The notes under the pieces: generated by a model | The model's database searches: none | What the model was told of the DNA's origin: nothing | Seen by the model: the letters and a program-made list of their open reading frames with translations, nothing else | Position numbers and translations under genes: made by a program | Source of the DNA: Acidimicrobiales bacterium | GTDB taxonomy: Bacteria > Actinomycetota > Acidimicrobiia > Acidimicrobiales > Aldehydirespiratoraceae | DNA: 64,000 bases | Assembly: GCA_040219515.1 (NCBI GenBank) | Contig: JAVJSI010000007.1 | Span: 124,001 to 188,000 of the forward strand | Direction of reading: 5' to 3' | Shown here: positions 49,984-59,155 of the stretch, in pieces | Numbering within the stretch: the first letter of the stretch is position 1 | Layout of the letters: the number at the start of each line of letters is the position of its first letter

Positions 49984-52800
49984 CTATCCCTCCACCGTGA
50001 ACGTGGCGATGAACTGCTTGGTGCCGCCGGGGTAGGCCGCGTCGGCCCGGATCGTGTGTTCGCCCGGGGTCAGCAGGAACTCGTTGAGCGACCCGGGCGG
50101 ATAGTCGCCGGAGAACGGTGTCCCGATCGGCAGGGTCGGGAGCACATTGCTGATCCGGAAGGGTTCGTCCCAGTCGCCGTCTCGGAAGAGGACCTCGTCG
50201 ATGTACCAGTCGACCCCGTTGCCCTCGCCGTCGAGAATCACGTCGCCGGACGAGAAGCGCAGGTACGGCCGGACGATCGACCCGTTCGCCGGGAAGGACG
50301 CGCCGTCGAGCATCGGCGCATTGGCCGCCGATCCCATGCGGATCCGGTAGGTCGAGTCGACGACGTCATCGTCGATGATGATGAACAGACCGAGTCCGAA
50401 GAGACCGCCGGTGACGACGGTGTTCACCGGGTTCGTGAATCGCACGAGTCCCCACTCGCCGTAGAGCAGCGGGGGCTCGTCGTCGGTGTCGCCGATGACG
50501 TCGATCCGGATGTTCTTCACCGTCTCCCCCGGCGCGAACGTCACAGTGCCCGACGCGGCCACGAAGTCGCTGCCCGGATGGGCGACACGGGGGTTCGTGG
50601 GCAGATCCTCGGTGGCCCAGTCGATGGACACCGGCACCCCGGCCGGCGCCGACAGGGTGATCGGGAGGTCGTAGGACGTGGTGCCGCGGTCGCCCTCGGT
50701 CGCGACGAAGCCCCCGATCGCAGCCGTGGGCTGGGCATCGTCGTTGGTGATCACGGCAAGGCCGAGGCCCAGGAATCCGCCGACGGTCGCGTTGGTCGGG
50801 TTGGAGAAGATGACACCGAGGATCTCGTCGGTCTCGTACAGGGCGTCCGATTTGACGCTGACCGGCACCGACTTCGCGGTCTCGCCCGGTGCAAACGTCA
50901 CCGTGCCCGACGCGGCGACATAGTCACCGGGGGCGGCGGCGGTCCAGTCTGCAGTGGTCCAGTCGACCGTCACCGGCAGCGGGCTCGGGAACGACAGGTT
51001 CAGCGGGACCTGCACGAGCTTCGAGCCGACGTTGCCCTCGACGACGGACGCCACACCACCGACCGCCACCGGCAGCGACGAGAACTCGTAGGCACCCATG
51101 TCGACCGTCGGGCCCCAGATGCGGTCCTGCAGGTCGAGGTCCGGTGTGGGCTCGGTCGTGTCGGCGTCGCCGTCGACGTCGTACTGATCGGCCGGCACGG
51201 CCGCATTGTCACCGGCGTCCCGCGCCGGTGAGCCAGGCTGGAGTCGGTAGTCGCCCGCCCCGACGAACAACGGATCCGCATCGATGTTGCCGACCCCACC
51301 GCCGGTCCAACCCTCGACATCTGAATTGGTGACGATCGGTGTCGCACTGCCGCCGAATACGGCATCGGGTGTGTTCCCCCACACGATCGAGTTGCGAATC
51401 GTGGAGCCTCCCGCATCGCTGTGGTAGATGCCGGCACCACCTGCCGCTGCGTCGTTGTCAGCGATCGTCGAGTTGGTGATCGTGGAGCCACCGAAGTCTT
51501 CGCTGAAGATGCCTCCGCCTACCGAGGCGCTGTTATTCGCGATCGTAGAATTGACAATTGTTGAGCCGCCCCACTCCTCGCTGTAGATCCCCCCACCCGC
51601 ATTCGAAGCCGTGTTGCCCGAGATATCGGAGTTGACGATCGTTGACGTGAGGTAACTGCCGTTGAGGACTCCACCGCCGATACTTGCTGCGTTGCCCGTG
51701 ATCGAAGTGTTGACCGTATGGACAACGGAGTCGCCACTTACCGCCATGCCACCCCCGCCACCTGCCCCAGCCGTGTTGTTCGAAACGATGCTGTCAACTA
51801 GGTAGGCGCCACCCAACGAAGTGTCGTATGAAAGTCCTCCCCCGGAATAGACCGCCTCGTTGTCGGTGATCGTTGTTCGCTCGATCACGGTGGAAGCGAT
51901 GCCGGTCTCAATGCCGCCGCCAGACGACGAGGCGGTGTTGTTGGCGATGAGCGAATCGGAGACAACGACCGAACTGCACTCGAGATACATGCCGCCACCG
52001 CTGCTCAGTTCAGAGGCACTGTTGTAGGTGACAACTGCACCACTTATCGAGACGTCGACGGAGTCGATGACGGCGATTCCACCCCCGGCGCCACCGGTGT
52101 AGTCGCAGCCGACATGTTCATGAGAAGCGTTGTTGAACGAGAACGTCGCGTCCACGACATCGACGCTCGTCGAATCCCAGATGAGTAGCCCGCCGCCTTG
52201 GCCGTCTGCGGTGTTGTACATAAACGACGAATCGACGATCGTCACGTTTTCGGCACCGTTCAGCACCAGTCCTCCGCCGAGAAAGTTGCTGGCAGATCCG
52301 TTGGCGTTCCCGCCTCGAACGACAAGTCCATCGAACCGAAGACCCGTCACGATTGTGTCGCCAGCGGTTACCACATGAAGGCTGTTCTCCTCATTGTTGA
52401 CGAAGCCGGGGAGATCGTCGCCGGCGAGATCGCCCGACAGGATCGTCGGGTAGAGGGCGGGGTCGGGTCCGGCCGCGCCGCCGGATTGGTAGCCGCCGAT
52501 CAGGTCCACGTCATCGACGAGCTCGAAAGTCACGTTCCGGTCGCTGGCGTCGGGCGTGTACGTGCCCTCGGCGACGTGGATCTCGTCACCCGGCGACACG
52601 ACCGCCAGTGCGTCCTGGAGGTCGGTGAACGCATCCGTCCACGACGATCCGTCGCCGACCCCGATCGCCGCCGCATCGACGTAGACGACCGGTCCTGCGG
52701 CCGCCGCGGGCGACGCCACTGCGAGCCCCGCTGCCACCAGTGCGCCGACCAGCAGCATCGCCAGTCGAGAAATTCCCCGAGATCCCATCACTGCCGCCAT
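49984..52800 (-). CDS. Secreted right-handed beta-helix protein with Calx-beta-like repeats
   Basis: The 938-residue product starts with a signal peptide (LAMLLVGALVAAGLAVASPAAAA). Residues about 45-560 are a parallel beta-helix of the choice-of-anchor/polymorphic type: VVYVDAAAIGVGDGSSWTDAFTDLQDAL, HVAEGTYTP, then many coils with the pattern S-x-I-x-N-N-x-A-x-x-G-G-G. Next come a metal-rich linker (DVDGDADTTEPTPDLDLQD), two Calx-beta-like domains with FVAASGTVTFAPGET, and a C-terminal beta domain. Such proteins are surface or extracellular adhesins or polysaccharide-binding proteins. No LPXTG motif is seen. The coil-coding part is visibly less GC-rich than its flanks. ATG 52788 is an alternative start. 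Confidence 0.8.
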   Translation of the reverse strand: MAAVMGSRGISRLAMLLVGALVAAGLAVASPAAAAGPVVYVDAAAIGVGDGSSWTDAFTDLQDALAVVSPGDEIHVAEGTYTPDASDRNVTFELVDDVDLIGGYQSGGAAGPDPALYPTILSGDLAGDDLPGFVNNEENSLHVVTAGDTIVTGLRFDGLVVRGGNANGSASNFLGGGLVLNGAENVTIVDSSFMYNTADGQGGGLLIWDSTSVDVVDATFSFNNASHEHVGCDYTGGAGGGIAVIDSVDVSISGAVVTYNSASELSSGGGMYLECSSVVVSDSLIANNTASSSGGGIETGIASTVIERTTITDNEAVYSGGGLSYDTSLGGAYLVDSIVSNNTAGAGGGGGMAVSGDSVVHTVNTSITGNAASIGGGVLNGSYLTSTIVNSDISGNTASNAGGGIYSEEWGGSTIVNSTIANNSASVGGGIFSEDFGGSTITNSTIADNDAAAGGAGIYHSDAGGSTIRNSIVWGNTPDAVFGGSATPIVTNSDVEGWTGGGVGNIDADPLFVGAGDYRLQPGSPARDAGDNAAVPADQYDVDGDADTTEPTPDLDLQDRIWGPTVDMGAYEFSSLPVAVGGVASVVEGNVGSKLVQVPLNLSFPSPLPVTVDWTTADWTAAAPGDYVAASGTVTFAPGETAKSVPVSVKSDALYETDEILGVIFSNPTNATVGGFLGLGLAVITNDDAQPTAAIGGFVATEGDRGTTSYDLPITLSAPAGVPVSIDWATEDLPTNPRVAHPGSDFVAASGTVTFAPGETVKNIRIDVIGDTDDEPPLLYGEWGLVRFTNPVNTVVTGGLFGLGLFIIIDDDVVDSTYRIRMGSAANAPMLDGASFPANGSIVRPYLRFSSGDVILDGEGNGVDWYIDEVLFRDGDWDEPFRISNVLPTLPIGTPFSGDYPPGSLNEFLLTPGEHTIRADAAYPGGTKQFIATFTVEG

Positions 52801-53091
52801 CTCCGCCCCTGACGTCGCCGGAAGGCATTCTGACGGCATAGGGACGCGCCGCGCAAGAGGTTGCGCCCAGGTGAGCACCACCATGACGTCTGCTTCGGCC
52901 CGGACGAGCCCGGCGGAACGCGCCACGCTCGACGGTGACTCACCCTCGGACGGCCCGACCGTCGACGTGTCGTCCCGGCCCGATGATGTCCATGGATCAT
53001 TCAGTCGACACCCGCGGCGGTATCCTTCAAGCAGAAGCGGCTGGTCGCGGGCAGAGGCCCAGCGAGAGATCCCCGCTCGAAGGCGTCTTCA
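52801..53091. other. Intergenic region between the beta-helix protein and DEAD-box helicase genes
   Basis: About 290 bp holding the divergent promoters of the two genes. The only structure I can point to is a short hairpin, GCGCAA-GAGG-TTGCGC at 52851-52866, in the leader of the beta-helix gene. No gene or RNA is recognised. Long 5' leaders of helicase genes often mediate cold control, but nothing here demonstrates that. Confidence 0.4.
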
Positions 53092-54486
53092 ATGGCCACC
53101 ACGTTCGCCGATCTCGGCGTACCCGACGAGATCGTCGCGGTCCTCGATCAACAACGCATCCGACAGCCCTTCGAGGTCCAGTCGGCCACCATTCCCGACC
53201 TGCTCGACGGTCGCGACGTGGTGGGCCGGGCGCCCACGGGCTCCGGCAAGACCCTGGCGTTCGGCATTCCGCTGGTCGCCGGCGTGAACAAGGCGGAATC
53301 CAAGCGGCCGGCCTCCCTCGTGCTGGCGCCCACCCGCGAGCTGGCCGACCAGATCGCGTCCGACCTCGCCCCGCTGGCCGACGCCATGGGGCGCACCATC
53401 CTGTCCGTCTACGGAGGGGTCGGTCTCGAGCCGCAGATCAACAAGCTGAAGCGAGGCGTCGACATTCTCGTCGCCACCCCCGGCCGGCTCGAGGATCTGT
53501 TGGCCCGCCGTGCCCTCACCCTCGGCGATGCGACGATCGTCGTGATCGACGAGGCCGACCGCATGGCCGACATGGGCTTCATGCCGGTCGTGAAGCGGCT
53601 CCTCGACCAGACCGCACCGAAGCGCCAGACCATCCTCTACTCGGCGACGCTCGACGGCGACGTCGGCAAGCTCATCGCTCGCTACCAGCACAACCCGGTG
53701 CGACACGAGGTCGGGCCCGCCTCACCCGATCTCAAGGCGATGGAGCACCACTTCTGGGAGCTGCCTCGCACCGAGCGGGTGCCGCTCACGGCGTCGGTCA
53801 TCGCCACCTTCGGGCCCACCATCGTGTTCACCCGTACCCGACACGGCGCCGATCGGCTGGCCAAGCAGCTCGGGCGCACCGGTGTGAAAGCGGCGGCCAT
53901 CCACGGCAACCGGTCGCAGTCCCAACGCACCCGTGCGCTCGACGACTTCACCCGGGGCAAGGCCCATGCCCTCGTGGCCACCGACGTCGCCGCCCGTGGA
54001 ATCCACGTCGACGGGGTGGCCTGCGTGGTCCACTTCGACCCGGTCGACGAGGACTCGGCCTACGTGCACCGCAGCGGCCGCACCGCTCGCGCCGGAGCCC
54101 ACGGCAAGGTGATCTCGTTCATCGATCCGAGTCAGATGAAAGACGTCAAGGCGATGAAGCGCCGCCTCGACCTGCCGCAGGAGATCACGAAGCCGCCGGC
54201 CGTCGAAGGCGGCGAGCTCCCCGAGATCCCCGACGATCCCGACGATCGTCGCGACGACCGACCGCAGCGCAACACTCCCCCGCGCAACAACCAGCAGCGC
54301 AAGCCCAAGGCCCGCACCCGCAAGACCGGCGGCAAAGGCCGGGGCGGCAAGTCGGGAGGCGGCTCCGGCGGCGGCGGCAAGGCCACCGGTTCCGGGGGCG
54401 GTGGCAAGGGCCGCAGCTCCGGCGGCGGCGGCAAGCAAGGTGGCGGCCGCGGCAAGTCACGCGGCGGCAATCGCGGTCCGGGCTGA
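53092..54486 (+). CDS. DEAD-box RNA helicase with basic glycine-rich tail
   Basis: 464 residues: helicase core (residues about 1-360) with motif I APTGSGKT, Ia PTRELADQ, II IDEADRM, III SATLDG, V ATDVAARGIHVDG and VI HRSGRTARAG, then an unstructured tail of Lys, Arg and Gly (repeats like KGRGGKSGGGSGGGG) that probably binds RNA nonspecifically. It resembles RhlE-type enzymes used in ribosome assembly and cold adaptation. It is a paralogue of the minimal DEAD-box helicase at 18.2 kb. GAAGG eight bases before ATG is the ribosome-binding site. Confidence 0.92.
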   Translation: MATTFADLGVPDEIVAVLDQQRIRQPFEVQSATIPDLLDGRDVVGRAPTGSGKTLAFGIPLVAGVNKAESKRPASLVLAPTRELADQIASDLAPLADAMGRTILSVYGGVGLEPQINKLKRGVDILVATPGRLEDLLARRALTLGDATIVVIDEADRMADMGFMPVVKRLLDQTAPKRQTILYSATLDGDVGKLIARYQHNPVRHEVGPASPDLKAMEHHFWELPRTERVPLTASVIATFGPTIVFTRTRHGADRLAKQLGRTGVKAAAIHGNRSQSQRTRALDDFTRGKAHALVATDVAARGIHVDGVACVVHFDPVDEDSAYVHRSGRTARAGAHGKVISFIDPSQMKDVKAMKRRLDLPQEITKPPAVEGGELPEIPDDPDDRRDDRPQRNTPPRNNQQRKPKARTRKTGGKGRGGKSGGGSGGGGKATGSGGGGKGRSSGGGGKQGGGRGKSRGGNRGPG

Positions 54487-55272
54487 TCAGCCCAGCAGGA
54501 AGTCGCGGATCCGGGTCATGGCCCGGGGGTCCTGCATCATGAAGATGTGGCCGCCCTCGAACACGTCGAGTTCGGCGTTGAGCATCGCGGCCACGATCGC
54601 CTCGGAGTTCGAGACCGGGGCGATGCCGTCGTAGCGTCCGGCGCACACGAGAGTGGGCGCCGTCACTCCTGGGAGTCCGGGGTTCGCGTCGTGGAGACGA
54701 CGGGCCTCGAGCTGGCGGGTGAAACCGGCCGCCGCGTCGGGGGCCTGTTCGGTGGCCTGGCCGTCTCGAAAGTACGACGTCAACGAACCGAGCCCGGGAA
54801 TGTCCTCACCGGGGACGTAGCGGGTGTCGAGCAGCGGCATCCACGAATCGGCCCGATCGGCCGGCGCCATCAGCTGCAACTCGTGCAGTGGGTACGACGG
54901 CAGATCGCCACCCGGCGAGGTGCAGTTGAGCACCAGCTTGTCGACGAGGTCCGGATGTCGGATCGCGACGTGTTGGGCGACCATGCCCCCGAACGACGAA
55001 CCCACCACATGGCACCGACTCCAGCCGAGGGCGTCACACAACGCCGCCGCGTCGTCGGCGAAATCGGCCATGGTCGGTTGTCCGTCGCCATGGGAGGTCT
55101 GGCCCAGGCCGCGCTGGTCGTAGTGCAGCCCCTCGAAGTCGTGGTTGAGCGCCGACTGCGCAGGCATGGTCTTGCGGAGGTCGCCGCCGCTTCCCGAGAT
55201 GTGCAACAGCGGTGGCCCGGCCCCATGGATCTCGTAGTGGATCGAGAGGCCACGAGCGTCGACGAAAGGCAT
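54487..55272 (-). CDS. Alpha/beta-fold hydrolase
   Basis: The 261-residue protein has the alpha/beta-hydrolase fold with the oxyanion segment LLHISGSGGDLR, the nucleophile elbow VVGSSFGGMVAQ (Ser), an Asp in CAGRYDGIAP, and His in FEGGHIFMMQD. These complete a Ser-Asp-His triad. The cap domain lies between the elbow and the Asp strand (about residues 125-200). The substrate is unknown; esterase or 3-oxoadipate-lactonase-like members share this size. It starts eight bp after the RNA phosphodiesterase gene on the same strand. Its stop directly abuts that of the convergent DEAD-box gene. Confidence 0.85.
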   Translation of the reverse strand: MPFVDARGLSIHYEIHGAGPPLLHISGSGGDLRKTMPAQSALNHDFEGLHYDQRGLGQTSHGDGQPTMADFADDAAALCDALGWSRCHVVGSSFGGMVAQHVAIRHPDLVDKLVLNCTSPGGDLPSYPLHELQLMAPADRADSWMPLLDTRYVPGEDIPGLGSLTSYFRDGQATEQAPDAAAGFTRQLEARRLHDANPGLPGVTAPTLVCAGRYDGIAPVSNSEAIVAAMLNAELDVFEGGHIFMMQDPRAMTRIRDFLLG

Positions 55273-55280
55273 GACCGACC

Positions 55281-55778
55281 CTAGGTCGTGAGGCGACGCC
55301 GAGTCACAGTGGTGTAGCGGGCGCCGTCGTGGTGCAGCTCACTGCGCACCAGCGCGATCTCGTCGACCACGAAACGGGCCGAGCAGGCCACCCCGTCGGC
55401 CGAAGTCGAGGTTCCTTCCCGTTGGCGGGCGAGGGTCAGGTGGCCGCGAAAGCCGTCGGGGTGCGGGGGTTCGCCGATCCCACCGGTGGCCTCGAGAACC
55501 GCAGCGGCGAGCGCATCGAGGCCGACGACCGGGACGACCACCAGGCCGGGTTCGAGCCGCTCGACGACAGGACCCAACTCCGCCGCGGCCGGCGCCGCCT
55601 CCACCGAGTCGAAGGCGGCCTGTGCGAGTACCTCGTCGACCTCACCGAGATAGCGCAGGGTGACGTGCCATTGCGCCGGCGTGGTCCACCGCAGCCGCGG
55701 CAGGTCGTCACGCGGGAGGTCGGCCACCAGCGCCACCACATCCGACGGCAGCCACACTGCGACGAAAAGACGAGACAT
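55281..55778 (-). CDS. thpR: RNA 2',3'-cyclic phosphodiesterase (2H family)
   Basis: 165 residues with the two signature motifs of the 2H phosphoesterases, WHVTLRYLG (HVTL, about residue 38) and FRGHLTLAR (HLTL, about residue 118), which supply the two catalytic histidines. The N-terminus SRLFVAVWLPSDVVALV is typical of the LigT/ThpR group. The enzyme hydrolyses 2',3'-cyclic phosphate ends of RNA; its physiological role is not established in most bacteria. It is divergent from the GNAT gene, with only 29 bp between starts, and lies eight bp before the hydrolase gene. Confidence 0.85.
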   Translation of the reverse strand: MSRLFVAVWLPSDVVALVADLPRDDLPRLRWTTPAQWHVTLRYLGEVDEVLAQAAFDSVEAAPAAAELGPVVERLEPGLVVVPVVGLDALAAAVLEATGGIGEPPHPDGFRGHLTLARQREGTSTSADGVACSARFVVDEIALVRSELHHDGARYTTVTRRRLTT

Positions 55779-55807
55779 CGCCCTGCAACCTAGGCAACAC
55801 TGCCGGG

Positions 55808-56821
55808 ATGGAGATGGTCCCCCTCCGCGAACTCGAACCTGACCGATTTCGCGCCGCGCTCGCCTTGCAGCAACGCGACGAGGCCGAAACCGACCCCGAC
55901 ACCCCACCGATCACCGAAGAGGAGCTTCGGCGGTTCGCGACCGACGACCGCAGCGATGGCAACCGCCACGAGCGCTACGCACTCGTCGACGGCGACGAGG
56001 TGCGGGTGGTCGCACATCTCGAACTCGAACACGACCCCGAGAACGCCCACATCGCCTCGGCCGAGATCTTCGGGCTCGCCCACCATCTCGACGCGGCACG
56101 ACTCGCGCTCGCTCACATGCTGGACGTGGCCGAATCCGACAGTCGCACCTCGTTCATGGCCTGGGGGCCGAACTCCGATACCCACCACGGGTTCTGGACC
56201 GCCGCTGGCGGCGTCCGGCAGTACATCGAACGTCTCTCCGCCCTCGACACGACCGTCGTCGATCCCGGCCTCATGGCCGAATGGATCGAGCAACGCAACG
56301 AACGGGCCGGCGACGTCGAGCTCGTGCGCTGGGTCGGCCCGGCGCCCGAGGAACACATGGCGGCGTGGATCCGGAGCCGCAACGCGATGAACGACGCACC
56401 GACCGACGGGCTCGACATCAACGACTATCTGGTGACCGAGGCCGACATCCGCGAGGACGAGGACGCCCGAACCGCGCTCGGTACCCGCCTCATGCACATC
56501 CTGGGTCTCACCCCGGATGGCGAACCCGTCGGCCACACCTCCGTCCACGTCAACACGTTCCGGCCGGCCGCATCGGGGCAGTGGGACACGGTCGTGCTCG
56601 ACGCCCATCGTCGCCGGGGAATCGGTCGCTGGCTCAAGGCCGAGATGTGGCGCTGGCTCCGTGAGGTCGAACCCGACGTCACGAGGCTCCTCACGGGCAA
56701 CGCCGAGAGCAATGACCCGATGCTCGGGATCAATGTGGCGATGGGCTATCGGCCGGTGGCCGAGTTCGCCGTGTGGCAGGCCCCGATCAGCGCCTATCGC
56801 GCCGCGTCGGCCGCCGGCTGA
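55808..56821 (+). CDS. Tandem GNAT-family N-acetyltransferase
   Basis: 337 residues that divide into two GNAT-like halves, roughly 1-165 and 170-337. The C-terminal half has the acetyl-CoA-binding loop in HRRRGIGRWLKAEMWRWL preceded by the beta strand WDTVVLDA, and TGNAESNDPMLGIN as the following catalytic/splay segment. The N-terminal half lacks a clear Q/R-x-x-G-x-G/A loop and may be structural. This layout resembles mycothiol-synthase-like tandem acetyltransferases, but the acceptor substrate cannot be read. The end overlaps the convergent methyltransferase gene by 28 bp. Confidence 0.78.
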   Translation: MEMVPLRELEPDRFRAALALQQRDEAETDPDTPPITEEELRRFATDDRSDGNRHERYALVDGDEVRVVAHLELEHDPENAHIASAEIFGLAHHLDAARLALAHMLDVAESDSRTSFMAWGPNSDTHHGFWTAAGGVRQYIERLSALDTTVVDPGLMAEWIEQRNERAGDVELVRWVGPAPEEHMAAWIRSRNAMNDAPTDGLDINDYLVTEADIREDEDARTALGTRLMHILGLTPDGEPVGHTSVHVNTFRPAASGQWDTVVLDAHRRRGIGRWLKAEMWRWLREVEPDVTRLLTGNAESNDPMLGINVAMGYRPVAEFAVWQAPISAYRAASAAG

Positions 56822-57885
56822 GCCCGCACCTCGAAGTAGCGATTCAGCGGGTCGATGTCGAACTCGCGTGTCTCGACATTCGCGAAACCGGCCGCGTCGG
56901 CCAGTTCCGCGAACACCGCCTCAGTGAGACCGAGCGTGCCCAGGCCGGCGCCGTCGGGCTCCGACATCGCCGAGGACATGCAGTAGAGGATCGACATGCC
57001 GTACATCAACGGCAACACCGGAATCGGACGATTCTCCTCGAGCCCGCCACGGGTCTTGATGTCGGCCACGAACCACACGCCGTCGTCGGCGAGACAGGCG
57101 CGAGCCGACCGCACGGCCGCCCCGGGCCGGGGCAGGTCGTGCAGCACATCGAGCGTGAGGAGCAGGTCGACGCCGTCGAGGTCGGCCAGGTCGTCGAACG
57201 TTCCGGTCCGAAACGACAGATTGTCGAGCCCGGACGCGGCGGCCCGCTCCGACGCCGCCTCCATGGCGTGGGCCGACGGGTCCATGCCGATCACGGTGCT
57301 CTCGGGGTAGGCCGCGGCGATCGCCGTGGCCGCCACGCCGGCACCGCAGCCGATGTCGACCACGGTGATACCCGCCCGCAGCCGGTCCGACATTCCCTCG
57401 ATCGAATCGAGGATGACGGGTACGAGCCACGCCTTCTGGCCGGCTGCGCCCATCGCCGCCTGGAAGTGGCAGGTGTGGGCCCCGTGCTCGTCCCAGGTCA
57501 TGCCGATGCCGGTGGTGAACGCCTCGGCGGTCCGGTCGATCTCGTGATGCGTGATGGGCGGGCCGAACACCCCGGCCACTGCCGCCGGGTGATCGGGGTC
57601 GCACAACGTGGCCTTCGCCTCGGGCGTGAGATTGAACCGGCCGTCGTCGTGCTCGGCGAGGTCGGCCGCGGCGATGGCGTGGAGCCACTCTCGCACCCAG
57701 CGCTCGTGGAAGCCGGTGACCTCGGCCAACGACACGCTGGTGGCACCGTCGTGCTCGGCGAGGGCATCGAACAGGCCGAGGCGCACACCCAGGTGGACGA
57801 CGGCGCTCATCGTCTCCCCCTGTTTGAAGCGATACAGCCCCTGGATGGTCTCACCCAGAAGCTCCAGATCGAGTTCGGTGCGCAT
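56794..57885 (-). CDS. SAM-dependent methyltransferase with N-terminal winged-helix domain
   Basis: The 363-residue protein combines a dimerisation/winged-helix N-terminus (TMSAVVHLGVRLGLFDAL, SLAEVTGFHERWVREWLHAI) with a class I methyltransferase domain. Motif I is VVDIGCGAGVAATAIA near residue 178; the SAM-ribose acidic residue is in VIGMDPSAHAME and the post-motif strand is LLLTLDVLHDLP. This order recalls small-molecule O-methyltransferases and mycobacterial Rv2258c-type proteins. It is the last gene of the leftward run that includes cinA, pgsA and rimO; its ATG comes directly after the cinA stop (TGACATG). Confidence 0.83.
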   Translation of the reverse strand: MRTELDLELLGETIQGLYRFKQGETMSAVVHLGVRLGLFDALAEHDGATSVSLAEVTGFHERWVREWLHAIAAADLAEHDDGRFNLTPEAKATLCDPDHPAAVAGVFGPPITHHEIDRTAEAFTTGIGMTWDEHGAHTCHFQAAMGAAGQKAWLVPVILDSIEGMSDRLRAGITVVDIGCGAGVAATAIAAAYPESTVIGMDPSAHAMEAASERAAASGLDNLSFRTGTFDDLADLDGVDLLLTLDVLHDLPRPGAAVRSARACLADDGVWFVADIKTRGGLEENRPIPVLPLMYGMSILYCMSSAMSEPDGAGLGTLGLTEAVFAELADAAGFANVETREFDIDPLNRYFEVRAQPAADAAR

Positions 57886-57886
57886 G

Positions 57887-59137
57887 TCAGGCCTCCGCCA
57901 ACAGTCGGGTGCGCAACATGTTGAGCGCCATGATGCAGGTGAACTGCCGTATGCGCTCGCGGTCGAACGGCAGTGTCAGGGTGATCGCCTCGGTCGTGCC
58001 GTTGAGATGCACACCGATCCACACCACCCCGGGGTCGACCCCTTCGTGGGGCTCCGGCCCGGCCACGCCGCTCACCGCGATGCCGACGTCGGCACCCAGC
58101 GCGCGACACACACCCTCGGCCATGGCCGTCACCATCTCCTCGGACACCGCGGGGACGTCGGGAGTGCCGAGGATCGACTGCTTGAGGTCCCGGTGGTACG
58201 GCACGACCGCGCCCCGGAAGACATCGCTGAATCCGGCGTGGCCGGTGAGACGGCTGGCGATGAGGCCCCCGGTCAATGACTCGGCGAGGGCGAGGGTCTG
58301 GCCCCGGGCCCGGAGCAACTCCATCACGACCGACTCCATCGTGTCGTCGTCGAGGCCGAACACGATGTCGCCGATGATCTCGCGTACCCGCTGTTCCTCC
58401 TCGTCGAGGATGGCGATCACTTCGGGCTCGGTCGGGGCCTTGGCCGTGATGCGAACCTTGAGGCCTTCCCACCCGCTGGCCAGGAACGCGATGGTCGCCG
58501 TGCCGTCGCCGTCGAGTCGGGTGATCTCCTCGTCGAGCTGCTCGGCCAGGCCGGACTCGGACTGGCCCCACGTGCGCAGGGTGCGACTCCGGATGACCGA
58601 GGTGATCCCGGCCCGGGCCTGAAGATCGGGCAGGATACCCGCCATCACCATCTGCTGCATCTCCCAGGGCACGCCGGGCACGGCATAGATGACCTTGCCC
58701 TCGTCGGCACCGGTGAGCGGGCAGATCAGCCCCGGCGCGGTGCCGGGCATCGCCGGGTTGACGGTGGCGCCCACGGGCACGTCGGCCTGCAGAAGGTTGT
58801 TGTCGGGCATCTCGCGACCCCGACCGCCGAACATCGCCTGAATCCTCTCGACGATCTCCTGGTCGCGCACCAACTCGACGCCCATGACCGCGGCGATGGC
58901 GCTACGAGTGATGTCGTCCTGCGTCGGCCCCAGGCCGCCACACACGATCACTGCGTCGCTGCGGTCGACGGCCTGGCGCAGCACTTCGACCATGCGGCCG
59001 AGATTGTCACCGACCTTGGTCTGGTAGTGGCTGTCGATTCCGACCAACGCCAGCTGTTCACCGATCCACGAGGAGTTGGTGTCCACGATCTGGCCGAGCA
59101 GGAGTTCGGTCCCGACCGCGACGACTTCGCACTTCAT
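57887..59137 (-). CDS. cinA: CinA family protein (nicotinamide-nucleotide amidase with MoCF domain)
   Basis: 416 residues in two parts: an N-terminal molybdopterin-binding-like (COG1058) domain (VAVGTELLLGQIVDTNSSWIG, GGLGPTQDD) and a C-terminal PncC-type amidase domain (residues about 255-416) beginning with LALAESLTGGLIAS, in which the nucleophile Ser is present. GVAGPEPHEGVDPGVVWIGV is the second conserved block. CinA recycles NMN by deamidation, and some members hydrolyse ADP-ribose. The name reflects competence/damage-inducible operons with recA in other bacteria. Here it follows pgsA by 18 bp; the rimO-pgsA-cinA order is typical of actinobacteria. Confidence 0.92.
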   Translation of the reverse strand: MKCEVVAVGTELLLGQIVDTNSSWIGEQLALVGIDSHYQTKVGDNLGRMVEVLRQAVDRSDAVIVCGGLGPTQDDITRSAIAAVMGVELVRDQEIVERIQAMFGGRGREMPDNNLLQADVPVGATVNPAMPGTAPGLICPLTGADEGKVIYAVPGVPWEMQQMVMAGILPDLQARAGITSVIRSRTLRTWGQSESGLAEQLDEEITRLDGDGTATIAFLASGWEGLKVRITAKAPTEPEVIAILDEEEQRVREIIGDIVFGLDDDTMESVVMELLRARGQTLALAESLTGGLIASRLTGHAGFSDVFRGAVVPYHRDLKQSILGTPDVPAVSEEMVTAMAEGVCRALGADVGIAVSGVAGPEPHEGVDPGVVWIGVHLNGTTEAITLTLPFDRERIRQFTCIMALNMLRTRLLAEA

Positions 59138-59155
59138 GTTGCCTCCGAGAGGGAC

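Noticed and set aside
49984-52800. CRISPR-like or tandem DNA repeats in the beta-helix gene
   Set aside because: The repetition is at the protein level (coil motif) with variable length and diverged DNA, not regular direct repeats with spacers.
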